13,921 nucleotides of DNA from Burkholderiales bacterium (GTDB taxonomy: Bacteria > Pseudomonadota > Gammaproteobacteria > Burkholderiales > Burkholderiaceae), in the NCBI GenBank assembly GCA_947372535.1, contig CANBUA010000109.1:1-13921 (forward strand), written 5' to 3'. Each line of letters starts with the position of its first letter. Within the stretch, counting starts at the first letter, position 1. A program made the position numbers and the translations under genes. Below the pieces are notes generated by a model. It made no database searches, was not told where the DNA came from, and was given only the letters and a program-made list of their open reading frames with translations. Positions 5,561 through 13,558 of the stretch are shown here, piece after piece.

Positions 5561-6568
5561 TCAAGGGGTCACGCCGGCGCGCCATGACTCGCCTGCTGCC
5601 CGGTACACCAGCACTTTGAGGGCCCGCTCGCTGGACACGTCGGCAAACACGGCCGGATTGGCCACCCGCTCCACCAATGACAAGTCGGGGGCCAGCTCTT
5701 GCATCTGCGTTTGCAGGAAATCCAGGCCCTGCTTGGGTGAGTTCAGGCACAGCAGGGCATGCCCGCCTGGGGCCAGCAGGTCAGGCAGGCGCCGCATGAG
5801 ACGGGCATAGTCCTTCTCGGCCACGAAGCTGCCTTTCTGGTAGCTGGGCGGATCGAGGATGATCAGGTCGTAAGGGCCACGCCGGCCTATCGTGCCCCAG
5901 GAACTGAAGATGTCGTGCGGCAGGAAGCTGGCGCCACCAGTCAAGCCGTTGAGCTGGTGATTTTGCTTGCCGATGGACAGTGCGCCGCCGCTCATGTCCA
6001 CATTGATCACCTGCCCCGCACCAGCCTGCAATGCAATCACCGAGAAGGCGCAGGTGTAGGCGAACAGGTTGAGCACCCGCAAGCGCGGCCGGGCCGCCAC
6101 GTGCTCGCGCACCCAGCGCCTGCCTTCAGCCATGTCCAGGAAAAGGCCGTGGTTCAGGCCCCTCAGCAAATGCACCCTAAAACGCGCCCCCTGGGCGTGC
6201 ACCTCATGGGGCTCGGGCACTTGGCCGGCCAGCAGGCGGGTGTCGGCGCGGGCATCGTCGCGTGTCTGGAAGACCAGGTTCAAGGGCTCATCCGGTGCGA
6301 TCTGAGCCCAGCGTTGCGCCAGGGCAGCCTGGATGGGCGCGAGCGCCTCCTCGGAGACGGCTTGAAAGCTGGTGAGCAGCCAGACTGGCGGGAAAAAGTC
6401 GAGCGACCACTGCTCGCAGCCGGGATACAGGCCACCTCGTCCGTGGAAGAGGCGCGCCGCCTCGGTGGGCACTTGGTGAAGGGCGGCAATGGCGTCGAGC
6501 AAGGCTTGTGGGGTCACGGCAGGCAAAAGGGCACGGGGGTGAGTAAGCCAAGCATTTTGCCCGGCCAT
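5561..6568 (-). CDS. Class I SAM-dependent methyltransferase (RlmI/RlmK-like)
   Basis: The protein is 335 aa. The N-terminal half (about 15-135) carries a distinctive block, LFHGRGGLYPG (40-50) followed by LDFFPPVWLL. The C-terminal half (about 140-325) is a Rossmann methyltransferase domain. Motif I is VLNLFAYTCAFSV (165-177), the acidic ribose-binding position is Asp191 in INVDMS, and the motif IV region is LDPPSY (238-243). This domain resembles the rRNA methyltransferases RlmI and RlmK (PF10672-type), which use DPP motifs, but there is no PUA domain at the N-terminus. The target, probably RNA, is not determined. The start ATG 6568 has no clear ribosome site, and the first internal Met is far inside the protein. 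The gene leads a two-gene unit with the thioredoxin. Confidence 0.88.
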   Translation of the reverse strand: MAGQNAWLTHPRALLPAVTPQALLDAIAALHQVPTEAARLFHGRGGLYPGCEQWSLDFFPPVWLLTSFQAVSEEALAPIQAALAQRWAQIAPDEPLNLVFQTRDDARADTRLLAGQVPEPHEVHAQGARFRVHLLRGLNHGLFLDMAEGRRWVREHVAARPRLRVLNLFAYTCAFSVIALQAGAGQVINVDMSGGALSIGKQNHQLNGLTGGASFLPHDIFSSWGTIGRRGPYDLIILDPPSYQKGSFVAEKDYARLMRRLPDLLAPGGHALLCLNSPKQGLDFLQTQMQELAPDLSLVERVANPAVFADVSSERALKVLVYRAAGESWRAGVTP

Positions 6569-6627
6569 TCACCAGCCCTGCCGATGCCGTCACGTGTATT
6601 GAAGGGCAGTTGTTTTGCTTTATGGGA

Positions 6628-6640
6628 GCAATTTTATTGC
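6628..6640. repeat. Short inverted repeat in the AT-rich divergent intergenic region
   Basis: GCAAT-TTT-ATTGC is a perfect 5-bp-arm palindrome inside the AT-richest part (about 6595-6665) of the 273-bp gap between the divergent methyltransferase and lipase genes. It could be a regulator site, but nothing else supports that. The rest of the gap shows no recognisable gene or RNA. Confidence 0.3.
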
Positions 6641-6841
6641 CATCACATGTTATTGTGGCGCCGCAAATCGCGTGCAATGGTGGAGGGTCGATTCAAAACC
6701 TTCTCCATTGAAGAAGCATGTCGGTCATCCCGATGATGTTTTGAACCCGAACCACGACACAGGGATGGATGACGGATGGGCGCCGCATCGCGGTTTGCGC
6801 CATGTTCGACCCGTCAGTCCAGTATTTTCAGGAACCGCCCC

Positions 6842-8371
6842 ATGATCTCGACCCCCATCTCCCAGGCCCGGCCTCAGCGCCGCCTGGCCATGTCGGCACT
6901 CGCTTTGGCCGCCACCATGCTGACAGCCGGGGCCGCCCAGGCCACCGCCGCGCTGTTGGATGCCAGCATCTATGCGCCGCCCGTGGGCTGGCAGACCCAG
7001 CCGCACGGCAAGCTGCTCAACATCGCCGAGGTGCTCAACCCCAGCCAGTCCAGCCAATATGCCAACGCGGTATTGAGCGCTTTCGCGGGCAAGGCCAACT
7101 ACACCCAGGCCATCCGCGCCTGGCGCATCTCCTACACGACGACCTCCCCTGACGCCAACTTGCAGCCGACGGTGCCTGGCACGCCGTTGCTGGCCACCGG
7201 CATCATCATCGCCCCCATTGACACGGCCATGCCGCTCAACACCAGCAGCACCCGGCCGGTGATCCTGTTCGCGCCCAAGACGCAGGGACTGGGCAGCAAC
7301 TGTGCCCCCTCCAAAGCCCTGGAGCTGGGCACGGAAGAGACCTCGGAGGTCAAGCGCATGGTCGCGGCCCTGGAGCGTGGCTACATCGTGGCCATCACCG
7401 ACTACGACGGCTACACCAACAACAGCCAGGCGCATCAATACCTGGTGGGGCAGTCCTTGGGCCACTCGGTGCTGGACATGGGGTTGGCCGTCAAGCAGGC
7501 CATCCCGCTGATCGATTCGGTGGACACGCCTGATGCCTATGGCAACAAGCGCGTCAAGGTCAGCCTGGCGTCGCCCATGGCGATCTGGGGCTACTCCGAA
7601 GGCGGCACGGCGGCGGCCTGGGCAGGCCAGTTGCTTTCGACCTACGCGCCCACGCTGGTGGGCTCGATCAAGGGCGTGGCCACAGGTGGCATGGTGGCCG
7701 ACATGAAGATCGCGGCCAAGGCCATGGACTGGAACGCGGGCTCGGGCCTGATGCTGGCGAGTATCTGGGGCTTCCACGTGGCCTACCCCAAGCCTTTTGC
7801 CGCGGGCGGCCTTTATTTCGAGGCCAACAACACCTACAAGATGGACCTGCTGGGCGACAACTACGCCTACAAGTACACGCTGAACCCGCCCACCACGGAC
7901 ACGACCGCTTCCATCCTTCACCCCGATGAGTGCGTCGATCAGGTCGGCCCGCACAATGCGTTCAAGACCATCGCCTGGCGCAACCAGGGCGGTTATGTGA
8001 TCACGCAGTTCACCACCGACACGCCGTCGCTGAAGTTGAACTGGGACCCCGTGCTGCAGACCAACCAGATCGGCAACATCAAGATCCCCGTGCCGACTTA
8101 TTTCTACCATGGCAGCACGGCGACTTCGCTCAATGCGGACGGCTCGGCCAAGGAGGGCGACATCATCCTGCCGGTGACCAACTTCAACGGCGTCTACCCA
8201 CGGATGTGCGCCGTGGGCACCAAGGTTTGGCGCAAGGTTTACACCTCGGCCTACTACCTGGAGTTGAACCACGAAAACACCAGCGACCGGGCCTTCACCG
8301 ATGTGCTGAACTGGATCAACAACCGTTTCACCGAAGCCACGCCCACGACGGCAACCACTTGCCCGCCGTGA
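6842..8371 (+). CDS. Secreted alpha/beta hydrolase, secretory-lipase family
   Basis: The protein is 509 aa. A signal peptide (basic RPQRR at about 11-15, hydrophobic core, ending GAAQA at about 32-36) targets it for export. The body matches the secretory lipase family (PF03583-like). The features are PVILFAPKTQGLGSNCAPS, an EERGY-type equivalent at ALERGYIVAITDYDG, and the nucleophile elbow W-G-Y-S252-E-G-G (GxSxG). His477 (ELNHENTSDRAF) is the likely catalytic His. Asp440 (GDIILP) is the likely acid, by analogy with the D-x-x-V-P block of the family, but about 15 extra residues separate it from the usual preceding YHG. Function is probably ester or lipid hydrolysis outside the cytoplasm. The start ATG 6842 has AGGA 8 bp upstream; longer in-frame starts would place residues before the signal peptide. 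It is a single-gene unit ended by the terminator at 8422. Confidence 0.87.
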   Translation: MISTPISQARPQRRLAMSALALAATMLTAGAAQATAALLDASIYAPPVGWQTQPHGKLLNIAEVLNPSQSSQYANAVLSAFAGKANYTQAIRAWRISYTTTSPDANLQPTVPGTPLLATGIIIAPIDTAMPLNTSSTRPVILFAPKTQGLGSNCAPSKALELGTEETSEVKRMVAALERGYIVAITDYDGYTNNSQAHQYLVGQSLGHSVLDMGLAVKQAIPLIDSVDTPDAYGNKRVKVSLASPMAIWGYSEGGTAAAWAGQLLSTYAPTLVGSIKGVATGGMVADMKIAAKAMDWNAGSGLMLASIWGFHVAYPKPFAAGGLYFEANNTYKMDLLGDNYAYKYTLNPPTTDTTASILHPDECVDQVGPHNAFKTIAWRNQGGYVITQFTTDTPSLKLNWDPVLQTNQIGNIKIPVPTYFYHGSTATSLNADGSAKEGDIILPVTNFNGVYPRMCAVGTKVWRKVYTSAYYLELNHENTSDRAFTDVLNWINNRFTEATPTTATTCPP

Positions 8372-8421
8372 GGCCCTCGCTCGGGCAGGGCATGCCGCCC
8401 TGTCTCATGGCTTGATGTGCC

Positions 8422-8455
8422 AAGCCCCCAGTTCGACAAGGACTGGGGGCTTTTT
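8422..8455 (+). terminator. Rho-independent terminator after the lipase gene
   Basis: An 11-bp perfect stem, AAGCCCCCAGT (8422-8432) and ACTGGGGGCTT (8442-8452), encloses a 9-nt loop and runs directly into TTTTT (8451-8455). It separates the lipase gene from the pao operon. The minus strand has no T-run after the stem, so it acts on the plus strand only. Confidence 0.93.
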
Positions 8456-8530
8456 CATGGCCAGCGCGGGCCTCGGCCGTGGGCATGACGTTTGCCGAAG
8501 GAATCCGTTGCCCACAGCAGGGGATCCCTC

Positions 8531-9241
8531 ATGTCGACTGATGAAGAGCAATGCTCATCGGACCAGGCGCTGTCGCGTCGGAAATTTTTGCAATCGGCGA
8601 GCGTGGCATCGGGCGCTTTGACCGCCTCGGGGCTGTCGGGCCCCAGCGGCGCCCAAGCCTTGGCGGCGCCACCACTGGCCACGACGGTGCCTGCGGCCGC
8701 AGCCCCCGTGGGCAGCGGGATGAAGCCGGTGGCCTTGACCATCAATGGCCAGCGGCATGAATTCATGATCGAGCCCCGCGTGACCCTGCTGGATGCCTTG
8801 CGCGAACACGCCGGTCTGATGGGCACGAAAAAAGGCTGCGACCGCGGTCAGTGCGGTGCCTGCACCGTGCTGGTGGATGGCCAGCGCATCAATGCTTGCC
8901 TGACGCTGGCGGTGATGCAAGAGGACCGGCAGATCACCACCATCGAAGGGCTGGGCCAGCCTGATGCCTTGCACCCGATGCAGGCGGCCTTCTTGCACCA
9001 AGATGCCTTTCAGTGCGGCTACTGCACGCCAGGCCAGATCTGCTCGGCCGTGGCGGCGGTGCAGGAGGCCCGCGCGGGCGCCGCCAGCGCCGTCACCGAT
9101 GACTTGCGCCAAGGGCCCATCGCCTTGACCGACGAGGAAATCCGCGAACGCATGAGCGGCAACCTGTGCCGCTGCGGGGCCTATCCCAACATCGTCAAGG
9201 CGGTGCACTTCGTGGCCAACGCCGCCCGTCCACAAGCTTAA
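8531..9241 (+). CDS. paoA: Periplasmic aldehyde oxidoreductase, [2Fe-2S] subunit
   Basis: The 236-aa protein closely matches E. coli PaoA (YagT) in spacing and sequence. A twin-arginine signal (S-R16-R17-K-F-L-Q followed by a hydrophobic stretch) directs folded export. The plant-ferredoxin-type cluster uses Cys103, Cys108, Cys111 and Cys123 ([10 protein letters not shown] and NAC). The second [2Fe-2S] cluster uses Cys162, Cys165, Cys213 and Cys215 (CGYC, CRC). It passes electrons from the molybdenum centre of PaoC towards the FAD of PaoB. The ATG at 8531 has AGGGG about 7 bp upstream; a TTG at 8492 is in frame but would lengthen the region before the Tat motif. It is the first gene of the pao operon. 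No convincing promoter was found in the 75 bp after the terminator. Confidence 0.95.
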   Translation: MSTDEEQCSSDQALSRRKFLQSASVASGALTASGLSGPSGAQALAAPPLATTVPAAAAPVGSGMKPVALTINGQRHEFMIEPRVTLLDALREHAGLMGTKKGCDRGQCGACTVLVDGQRINACLTLAVMQEDRQITTIEGLGQPDALHPMQAAFLHQDAFQCGYCTPGQICSAVAAVQEARAGAASAVTDDLRQGPIALTDEEIRERMSGNLCRCGAYPNIVKAVHFVANAARPQA

Positions 9242-9255
9242 GGCAGGGCCCAGTC

Positions 9256-10269
9256 ATGGACAACATCACGTATGAACGCGCCGCCTCCATCGATGAGGCC
9301 ATCCGCCTGAGTGCTCAGCCTGGCAAGGCCTTCATCGGCGGGGGGACCAATCTGCTTGACTTGATGAAGGGCGGCATCGCGCACCCCAGCGGCCTGATCG
9401 ACATCAACCGCCTGCCTTTGCGGGATTTCCGGGAGATCACACAGTTGCCCGATGGCGGCGTGCGCATTGGCGCGGGTGTGCGCAACAGCGATGCGGCCAA
9501 CCACCCCTTGGTCCGCGAGCGCCATCCGCTGCTCAGCCGGGCCCTGCTGGCGGGCGCCTCACCGCAGTTGCGCAACATGGCCACCGTGGGCGGCAACCTG
9601 ATGCAACGCACCCGCTGCTATTACTTCTACGACGAGGGCGTGGCGGCCTGCAACAAGCGGGTGCCAGGCTCGGGTTGCGCGGCCAGGCAGGGCCACAACC
9701 GCATCCACGCCATCCTGGGCACGAGCGAGGCCTGCATCGCCACCAATCCCTCGGACATGAGCGTGGCGCTGGCGGCCTTGCGCGCGGTGGTGCGCGTGCG
9801 CGGGCCGCAGGGCGAGCGGGCGATCCCGTTGGCGGACTTTCACCGCCTGCCTGGTGACACGCCACAGCAGGACACCAACCTGGGCCCCAACGAGCTGATC
9901 ACGGCGGTGGATTTGCCACCACTGCGCTTTGCCCGGCATGCGCACTACCTCAAGGTGCGGGACCGCGCCAGCTATGCCTTTGCCTTGATCTCCGTGGCCG
10001 CTGCGCTGGACATCCGCGATGGCGTGGTGCGGGACGCGGCGCTGGCGCTGGGCGGTGTGGCGCACAAACCCTGGCGCATGGCGGCGGCAGAGCAAGCCTT
10101 GATCGGCCAGCCTTTGTCGGATGACACCGTGCGTGCCGCCACGCGGGTGCTGCTTGATGGCGCGCATGGTTTTGGCCACAACGATTTCAAGGTCGGGCTG
10201 GCCGGCCGGGCGGTGGCGCGTGCGCTGTCCGAGGCCCACCAAGCCAGGTCGATCAACCCAATCACCTGA
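9256..10269 (+). CDS. paoB: Periplasmic aldehyde oxidoreductase, FAD subunit
   Basis: The 337-aa protein belongs to the medium-subunit FAD-binding family of xanthine dehydrogenases and matches PaoB (YagS). The FAD-binding loops are [13 protein letters not shown] (about 31-43) and [13 protein letters not shown] (about 109-121). Cys121, Cys132, Cys141 and Cys160 fall in the segment that holds the extra [4Fe-4S] cluster of PaoB. The CO-dehydrogenase-like C-terminal domain follows (about 220-325). It has no signal peptide and should be carried out on the Tat signal of PaoA. It starts 14 bp after paoA, with AAGG and CAGGG upstream of the ATG. Confidence 0.94.
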   Translation: MDNITYERAASIDEAIRLSAQPGKAFIGGGTNLLDLMKGGIAHPSGLIDINRLPLRDFREITQLPDGGVRIGAGVRNSDAANHPLVRERHPLLSRALLAGASPQLRNMATVGGNLMQRTRCYYFYDEGVAACNKRVPGSGCAARQGHNRIHAILGTSEACIATNPSDMSVALAALRAVVRVRGPQGERAIPLADFHRLPGDTPQQDTNLGPNELITAVDLPPLRFARHAHYLKVRDRASYAFALISVAAALDIRDGVVRDAALALGGVAHKPWRMAAAEQALIGQPLSDDTVRAATRVLLDGAHGFGHNDFKVGLAGRAVARALSEAHQARSINPIT

Positions 10270-10285
10270 GACGGGGGAGCAAGCC

Positions 10286-12514
10286 ATGAACCCAGAACAA
10301 GCGCCCGCCCTCATCACCGGCCAGCCCATCGACCGCACGGACGGACCGCTCAAGGTCTGCGGCCAGGCGCGCTATGCGGCCGAGTTCACCTTGCCGCGCA
10401 TGGTGCATGCCTCGTTGGTGCTCAGCACCGTGCCCAGTGGCCGCATCCGCGCCATCGACACGCGTGCGGCCAGCCAATCGCCTGGCGTGTTGACCGTGCT
10501 GACCCATGCCAATGCGCCACGTCTGCCCAAGGGCGGCAAGGCGGCGGTCATGCCGCCGGCGGGGCGTGTCCTGTCCCTGTTGCAGGACGAGGTGGTGCAC
10601 TACAACGGCGAGCCCATCGCCCTGGTGGTGGCGGACACGCTGGAGCGTGCCAAGGCGGCGGCGCGCTTGGTCCAGGTCGAATACGCCGCCAAAGCCGCTG
10701 CGCTGGATTTCACGCAGGCCAAGGCTCAGGCCTATGCGCCCAAGGAGGTGCAGAAGGAAAAGCCAGACACCTTGCGGGGCAGCGTCGCCGATGGGCTGCG
10801 GGCGGCCGGGCACATCGTCTCGGGCACCTACACCACGCCCGTCGAGCACCACAACCCCATGGAGCCGCACGCCACGCTGGCCGCCTGGGACGGGCCCCGC
10901 CTGACGCTCTATGACGCCACGCAATACGTCACCGGTGCCAAGACCACGGTGGCCAAGACCATGGGGCTGTCGCCCGAGCAGGTCCAGGTCATCAACCCCT
11001 ACGTGGGCGGCGGCTTCGGCTGCAAGGGATCGAGCTGGTCGCATGTGGTGTTGGCAGCCATGGCGGCCAAGGTGGTGGGCCGGCCGGTGCGGCTGGTGCT
11101 GGAGCGGCCCGAGATGTTCGGCCAGGTCGGTAACCGGCCACAAACCGAGCAGTTCATCCGTTTAGGCGCGACCGACGAAGGCCGGCTGACGGCGACCCAG
11201 CACGACGTCATCACCGAGACCTCCGTGATGGAGGACTGGGTCGAGCCCTCGGCCATCTGCACGCGCATGCTGTATGCCTGCGACAACCTGGCCACTTCGC
11301 ACCGCCTGGTCAAGCTCAACATCGCCACGCCCACCTTCATGCGCGCGCCGGGTGAGGCCAGCGGCACCTTCGCGCTGGAGAGCGCCATGGACGAGCTGGC
11401 TTGCGCCATCAACATCGACCCCATCGAGCTGCGCCTGCGCAACCACACCGACCAGGACCCGCAAAAGCAAAAGCCGTTCTCCAGCAAGTCCCTGCGCGAG
11501 TGCTACCGCGCTGGCGCCGAGCGCTTTGGCTGGGCGCGCCGCGACCCCCGGCCCGGCTCGATGAACGATGGCCGCTGGCAAGTGGGCTGGGGCATGGCCA
11601 CGGCCACCTACCCCACCAACCGCAGCGGCGCCGAGGCGCTGGCGCGGCTGTTGCCCGATGGCTCGGCGCTGGTGCAATCGGGCTCGCAGGATCTGGGCAC
11701 CGGCACCTACACCATCATGACGCAGGTGGCCGCCGATGCCTTGGGCTTGCCGATCAAACGCGTGCGCTTTGAACTCGGTGATTCCAACATGCCCAAGGCC
11801 CCGGTTTCGGGGGGCTCGCAGACGGCGGCCAGTGTGGCCCCGGCGGTCAAACTGGCCTGCCTGGCCGTGCGAGACAAGCTCATCCGCATGGCTTTGGCCG
11901 ATGCCGATTCGCCCTTGCATGGCCTGGCCTTCGAGGACATCACCGTCAATGAGGGCTGGCTGCGCAGCATGGCCGAGCCCAAGCGCGGCGAGCCCATCGC
12001 CGCCGTCATCGCCCGCCATGGCGGCGAACCTGTAGAGGCCAAGGCTGAGAGCAAGCCCGGCCCCGAGCGCGATCAATACGCCATGCACGCCTTCGGCGCC
12101 GTGTTCACCGAGGTGCACGTGGACCGCGAGCTGCGCGAAATCCGGGTGCCGCGCATCGTCGGCGCCTACGGCATCGGCAAGCTGCTCAACGAGAAGACCG
12201 GCCACAGCCAGCTGATGGGCGGCATCGTCTGGGGCGTGGGCATGGCCCTGATGGAAGAGACCTGGCGCGATGGCCGCAGCGGCCGCCACGTCAACGGCAA
12301 CCTGGCCGAGTACCACGTGCCCGTCAACGCCGACATCGGCCAGATCGACATCATCACCGTGCCCGAGGACGACCCGCATGTGAACGCCTTGGGCGCCAAG
12401 GGCATCGGCGAGATCGGCATCACCGGTGTGGCCGCGGCGGTGGCCAATGCCGTTTTCCATGCGACGGGCCGCCGCGTGCGCGACCTGCCCATCACCCTCG
12501 ACAAACTCATCTGA
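10286..12514 (+). CDS. paoC: Periplasmic aldehyde oxidoreductase, molybdenum-cofactor subunit
   Basis: The protein is 742 aa, close to E. coli PaoC (YagR, 732 aa). It is the catalytic subunit that oxidises aldehydes to carboxylic acids using molybdopterin cytosine dinucleotide. The N-terminal aldehyde oxidase hammerhead domain covers about 15-130 and the cofactor-binding domains follow. Visible motifs are GGGFGCK at 241-247, MRAPGEASG from Met352, and KGIGEIG near the end. In the last motif Glu709 is the expected catalytic base, equivalent to Glu692 of E. coli PaoC. It has no signal peptide, as expected for a Tat hitchhiker. The ATG at 10286 has a GGGGGAG ribosome site 7 bp upstream; the same frame is open further upstream inside paoB, but without family similarity. 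The gap to paoB is 16 bp. Confidence 0.96.
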   Translation: MNPEQAPALITGQPIDRTDGPLKVCGQARYAAEFTLPRMVHASLVLSTVPSGRIRAIDTRAASQSPGVLTVLTHANAPRLPKGGKAAVMPPAGRVLSLLQDEVVHYNGEPIALVVADTLERAKAAARLVQVEYAAKAAALDFTQAKAQAYAPKEVQKEKPDTLRGSVADGLRAAGHIVSGTYTTPVEHHNPMEPHATLAAWDGPRLTLYDATQYVTGAKTTVAKTMGLSPEQVQVINPYVGGGFGCKGSSWSHVVLAAMAAKVVGRPVRLVLERPEMFGQVGNRPQTEQFIRLGATDEGRLTATQHDVITETSVMEDWVEPSAICTRMLYACDNLATSHRLVKLNIATPTFMRAPGEASGTFALESAMDELACAINIDPIELRLRNHTDQDPQKQKPFSSKSLRECYRAGAERFGWARRDPRPGSMNDGRWQVGWGMATATYPTNRSGAEALARLLPDGSALVQSGSQDLGTGTYTIMTQVAADALGLPIKRVRFELGDSNMPKAPVSGGSQTAASVAPAVKLACLAVRDKLIRMALADADSPLHGLAFEDITVNEGWLRSMAEPKRGEPIAAVIARHGGEPVEAKAESKPGPERDQYAMHAFGAVFTEVHVDRELREIRVPRIVGAYGIGKLLNEKTGHSQLMGGIVWGVGMALMEETWRDGRSGRHVNGNLAEYHVPVNADIGQIDIITVPEDDPHVNALGAKGIGEIGITGVAAAVANAVFHATGRRVRDLPITLDKLI

Positions 12515-12529
12515 GACGGAGCGCCGACC

Positions 12530-13558
12530 ATGGACAGCGTTGACTTGCAAGTGCTGCGCGCGGCCCGCCATTGGCGCGACCAGGGCCATGGGGTGACCTT
12601 GGCCACGGTGACCCGCACCTGGGGCTCGGCCCCTCGCCGGCCCGGCGCCATGCTGATGGTTTGCGACAACGGCTCGGTGGTGGGTTCGGTCTCGGGCGGC
12701 TGCGTGGAGGATGACCTGGTCCGTCAGGCACGCGCTGGCGCTGGCCAGGGTGGCGAACGCGGGGTGCGCATCCTCACCTATGGGGTGACCCAGGCAGAAG
12801 CGCAGCGTTTTGGCCTGCCTTGCGGCGGCACCTTGCAGATCGTGCTGGAGCCGCTGGATGCGAACCAGCGCTGGATCGAGCAGGTGCTGGCCGCCGTGGC
12901 GCGCCACGAGATCTGCGTGCGGCGCCTGGACGTGGCCAGCGGCCTGAGCCAAGTCACCTCCGGCAGCCGCGACGACGAGCATGACTTCGATGGCCAGACA
13001 TTGACCACCGTGCACGGCCCGCGCTGGCGCCTGATGCTGATCGGTGCGGGCCAGACCAGCCTCTACCTGGCCGACATGGCCCGTGCCTTGGACTATGAAG
13101 TCATCATCTGCGACCCACGTCTGGAGTATGCCCATGCTGCCGAGCAGGCGCCCCACGCCCGCCTGGTGCGCGACTACCCTGACGATGCCGTCATCGCCAT
13201 GGTGCCCGATTCGCACAGCGCCATCGTGGCCCTCACGCATGACCCCAAGCTGGACGATGCCGCCCTGATGGAGGCGCTCAAGACACCGGCGTTTTACGTG
13301 GGTGCGCTGGGTTCGCGCCAGAGCAGCCAGGCCAGGCGCGCTCGCTTGCTGACGCTTGATTTGACCGCCGATGAAGTGGCCAGCCTGCACGCCCCTGTGG
13401 GCTTGCCCATCGGCTCACGCACGCCGCCCGAGATCGCCGTGGCCATCCTGGCCGAGTTGACGGCCAAGCGGTACCGTGTGGCCATGGCGGTTCCTGACCG
13501 GGCACCCACCTTTCAGAGCAGTCACGCTGAAGCCACGCTCAAACAAGCAGCCGCATGA
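12530..13558 (+). CDS. paoD: XdhC/PaoD-family molybdenum cofactor maturation protein
   Basis: The protein is 342 aa. The N-terminal XdhC/CoxI domain (about 5-105) contains WGSAPRRPGAMLMV and SVSGGCVEDDLV. The C-terminal Rossmann-like domain (about 165-310) contains LMLIGAGQTS (168-177), the ICDPR strand end and GLPIGSRTPPEIAVAI. Members bind the matured cofactor, protect it and insert it into the enzyme; PaoD does this for PaoABC in E. coli. It acts in the cytoplasm and is not an enzyme subunit. It begins 15 bp after paoC, with GGAG about 8 bp before the ATG. Its stop overlaps the next gene's ATG by 4 bp (ATGA). Confidence 0.92.
   Translation: MDSVDLQVLRAARHWRDQGHGVTLATVTRTWGSAPRRPGAMLMVCDNGSVVGSVSGGCVEDDLVRQARAGAGQGGERGVRILTYGVTQAEAQRFGLPCGGTLQIVLEPLDANQRWIEQVLAAVARHEICVRRLDVASGLSQVTSGSRDDEHDFDGQTLTTVHGPRWRLMLIGAGQTSLYLADMARALDYEVIICDPRLEYAHAAEQAPHARLVRDYPDDAVIAMVPDSHSAIVALTHDPKLDDAALMEALKTPAFYVGALGSRQSSQARRARLLTLDLTADEVASLHAPVGLPIGSRTPPEIAVAILAELTAKRYRVAMAVPDRAPTFQSSHAEATLKQAAA

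Noticed and set aside
5508..5750. Longer start for the thioredoxin gene
   Set aside because: The extra residues are Arg/Pro-rich without fold similarity and overlap the methyltransferase gene's 3' end. A strong AAGGAG lies just before 5507.
5759..6736. A 325-codon plus-strand frame over the methyltransferase gene
   Set aside because: It has no family features. The opposite strand carries clear methyltransferase motifs.
6725..8272. A 515-codon open frame on the minus strand opposite the lipase gene
   Set aside because: It has low-complexity Gly/Arg/His/Val composition and no recognisable motifs. The plus-strand frame has a signal peptide, a GxSxG motif and a terminator.
11162..13390. A 742-codon open frame on the minus strand opposite paoC and paoD
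   Set aside because: Its translation is rich in His, Gln, Gly and Ala with no domain signature, and it lies wholly antisense to two strongly recognised genes. It is a codon-bias shadow in GC-rich DNA.
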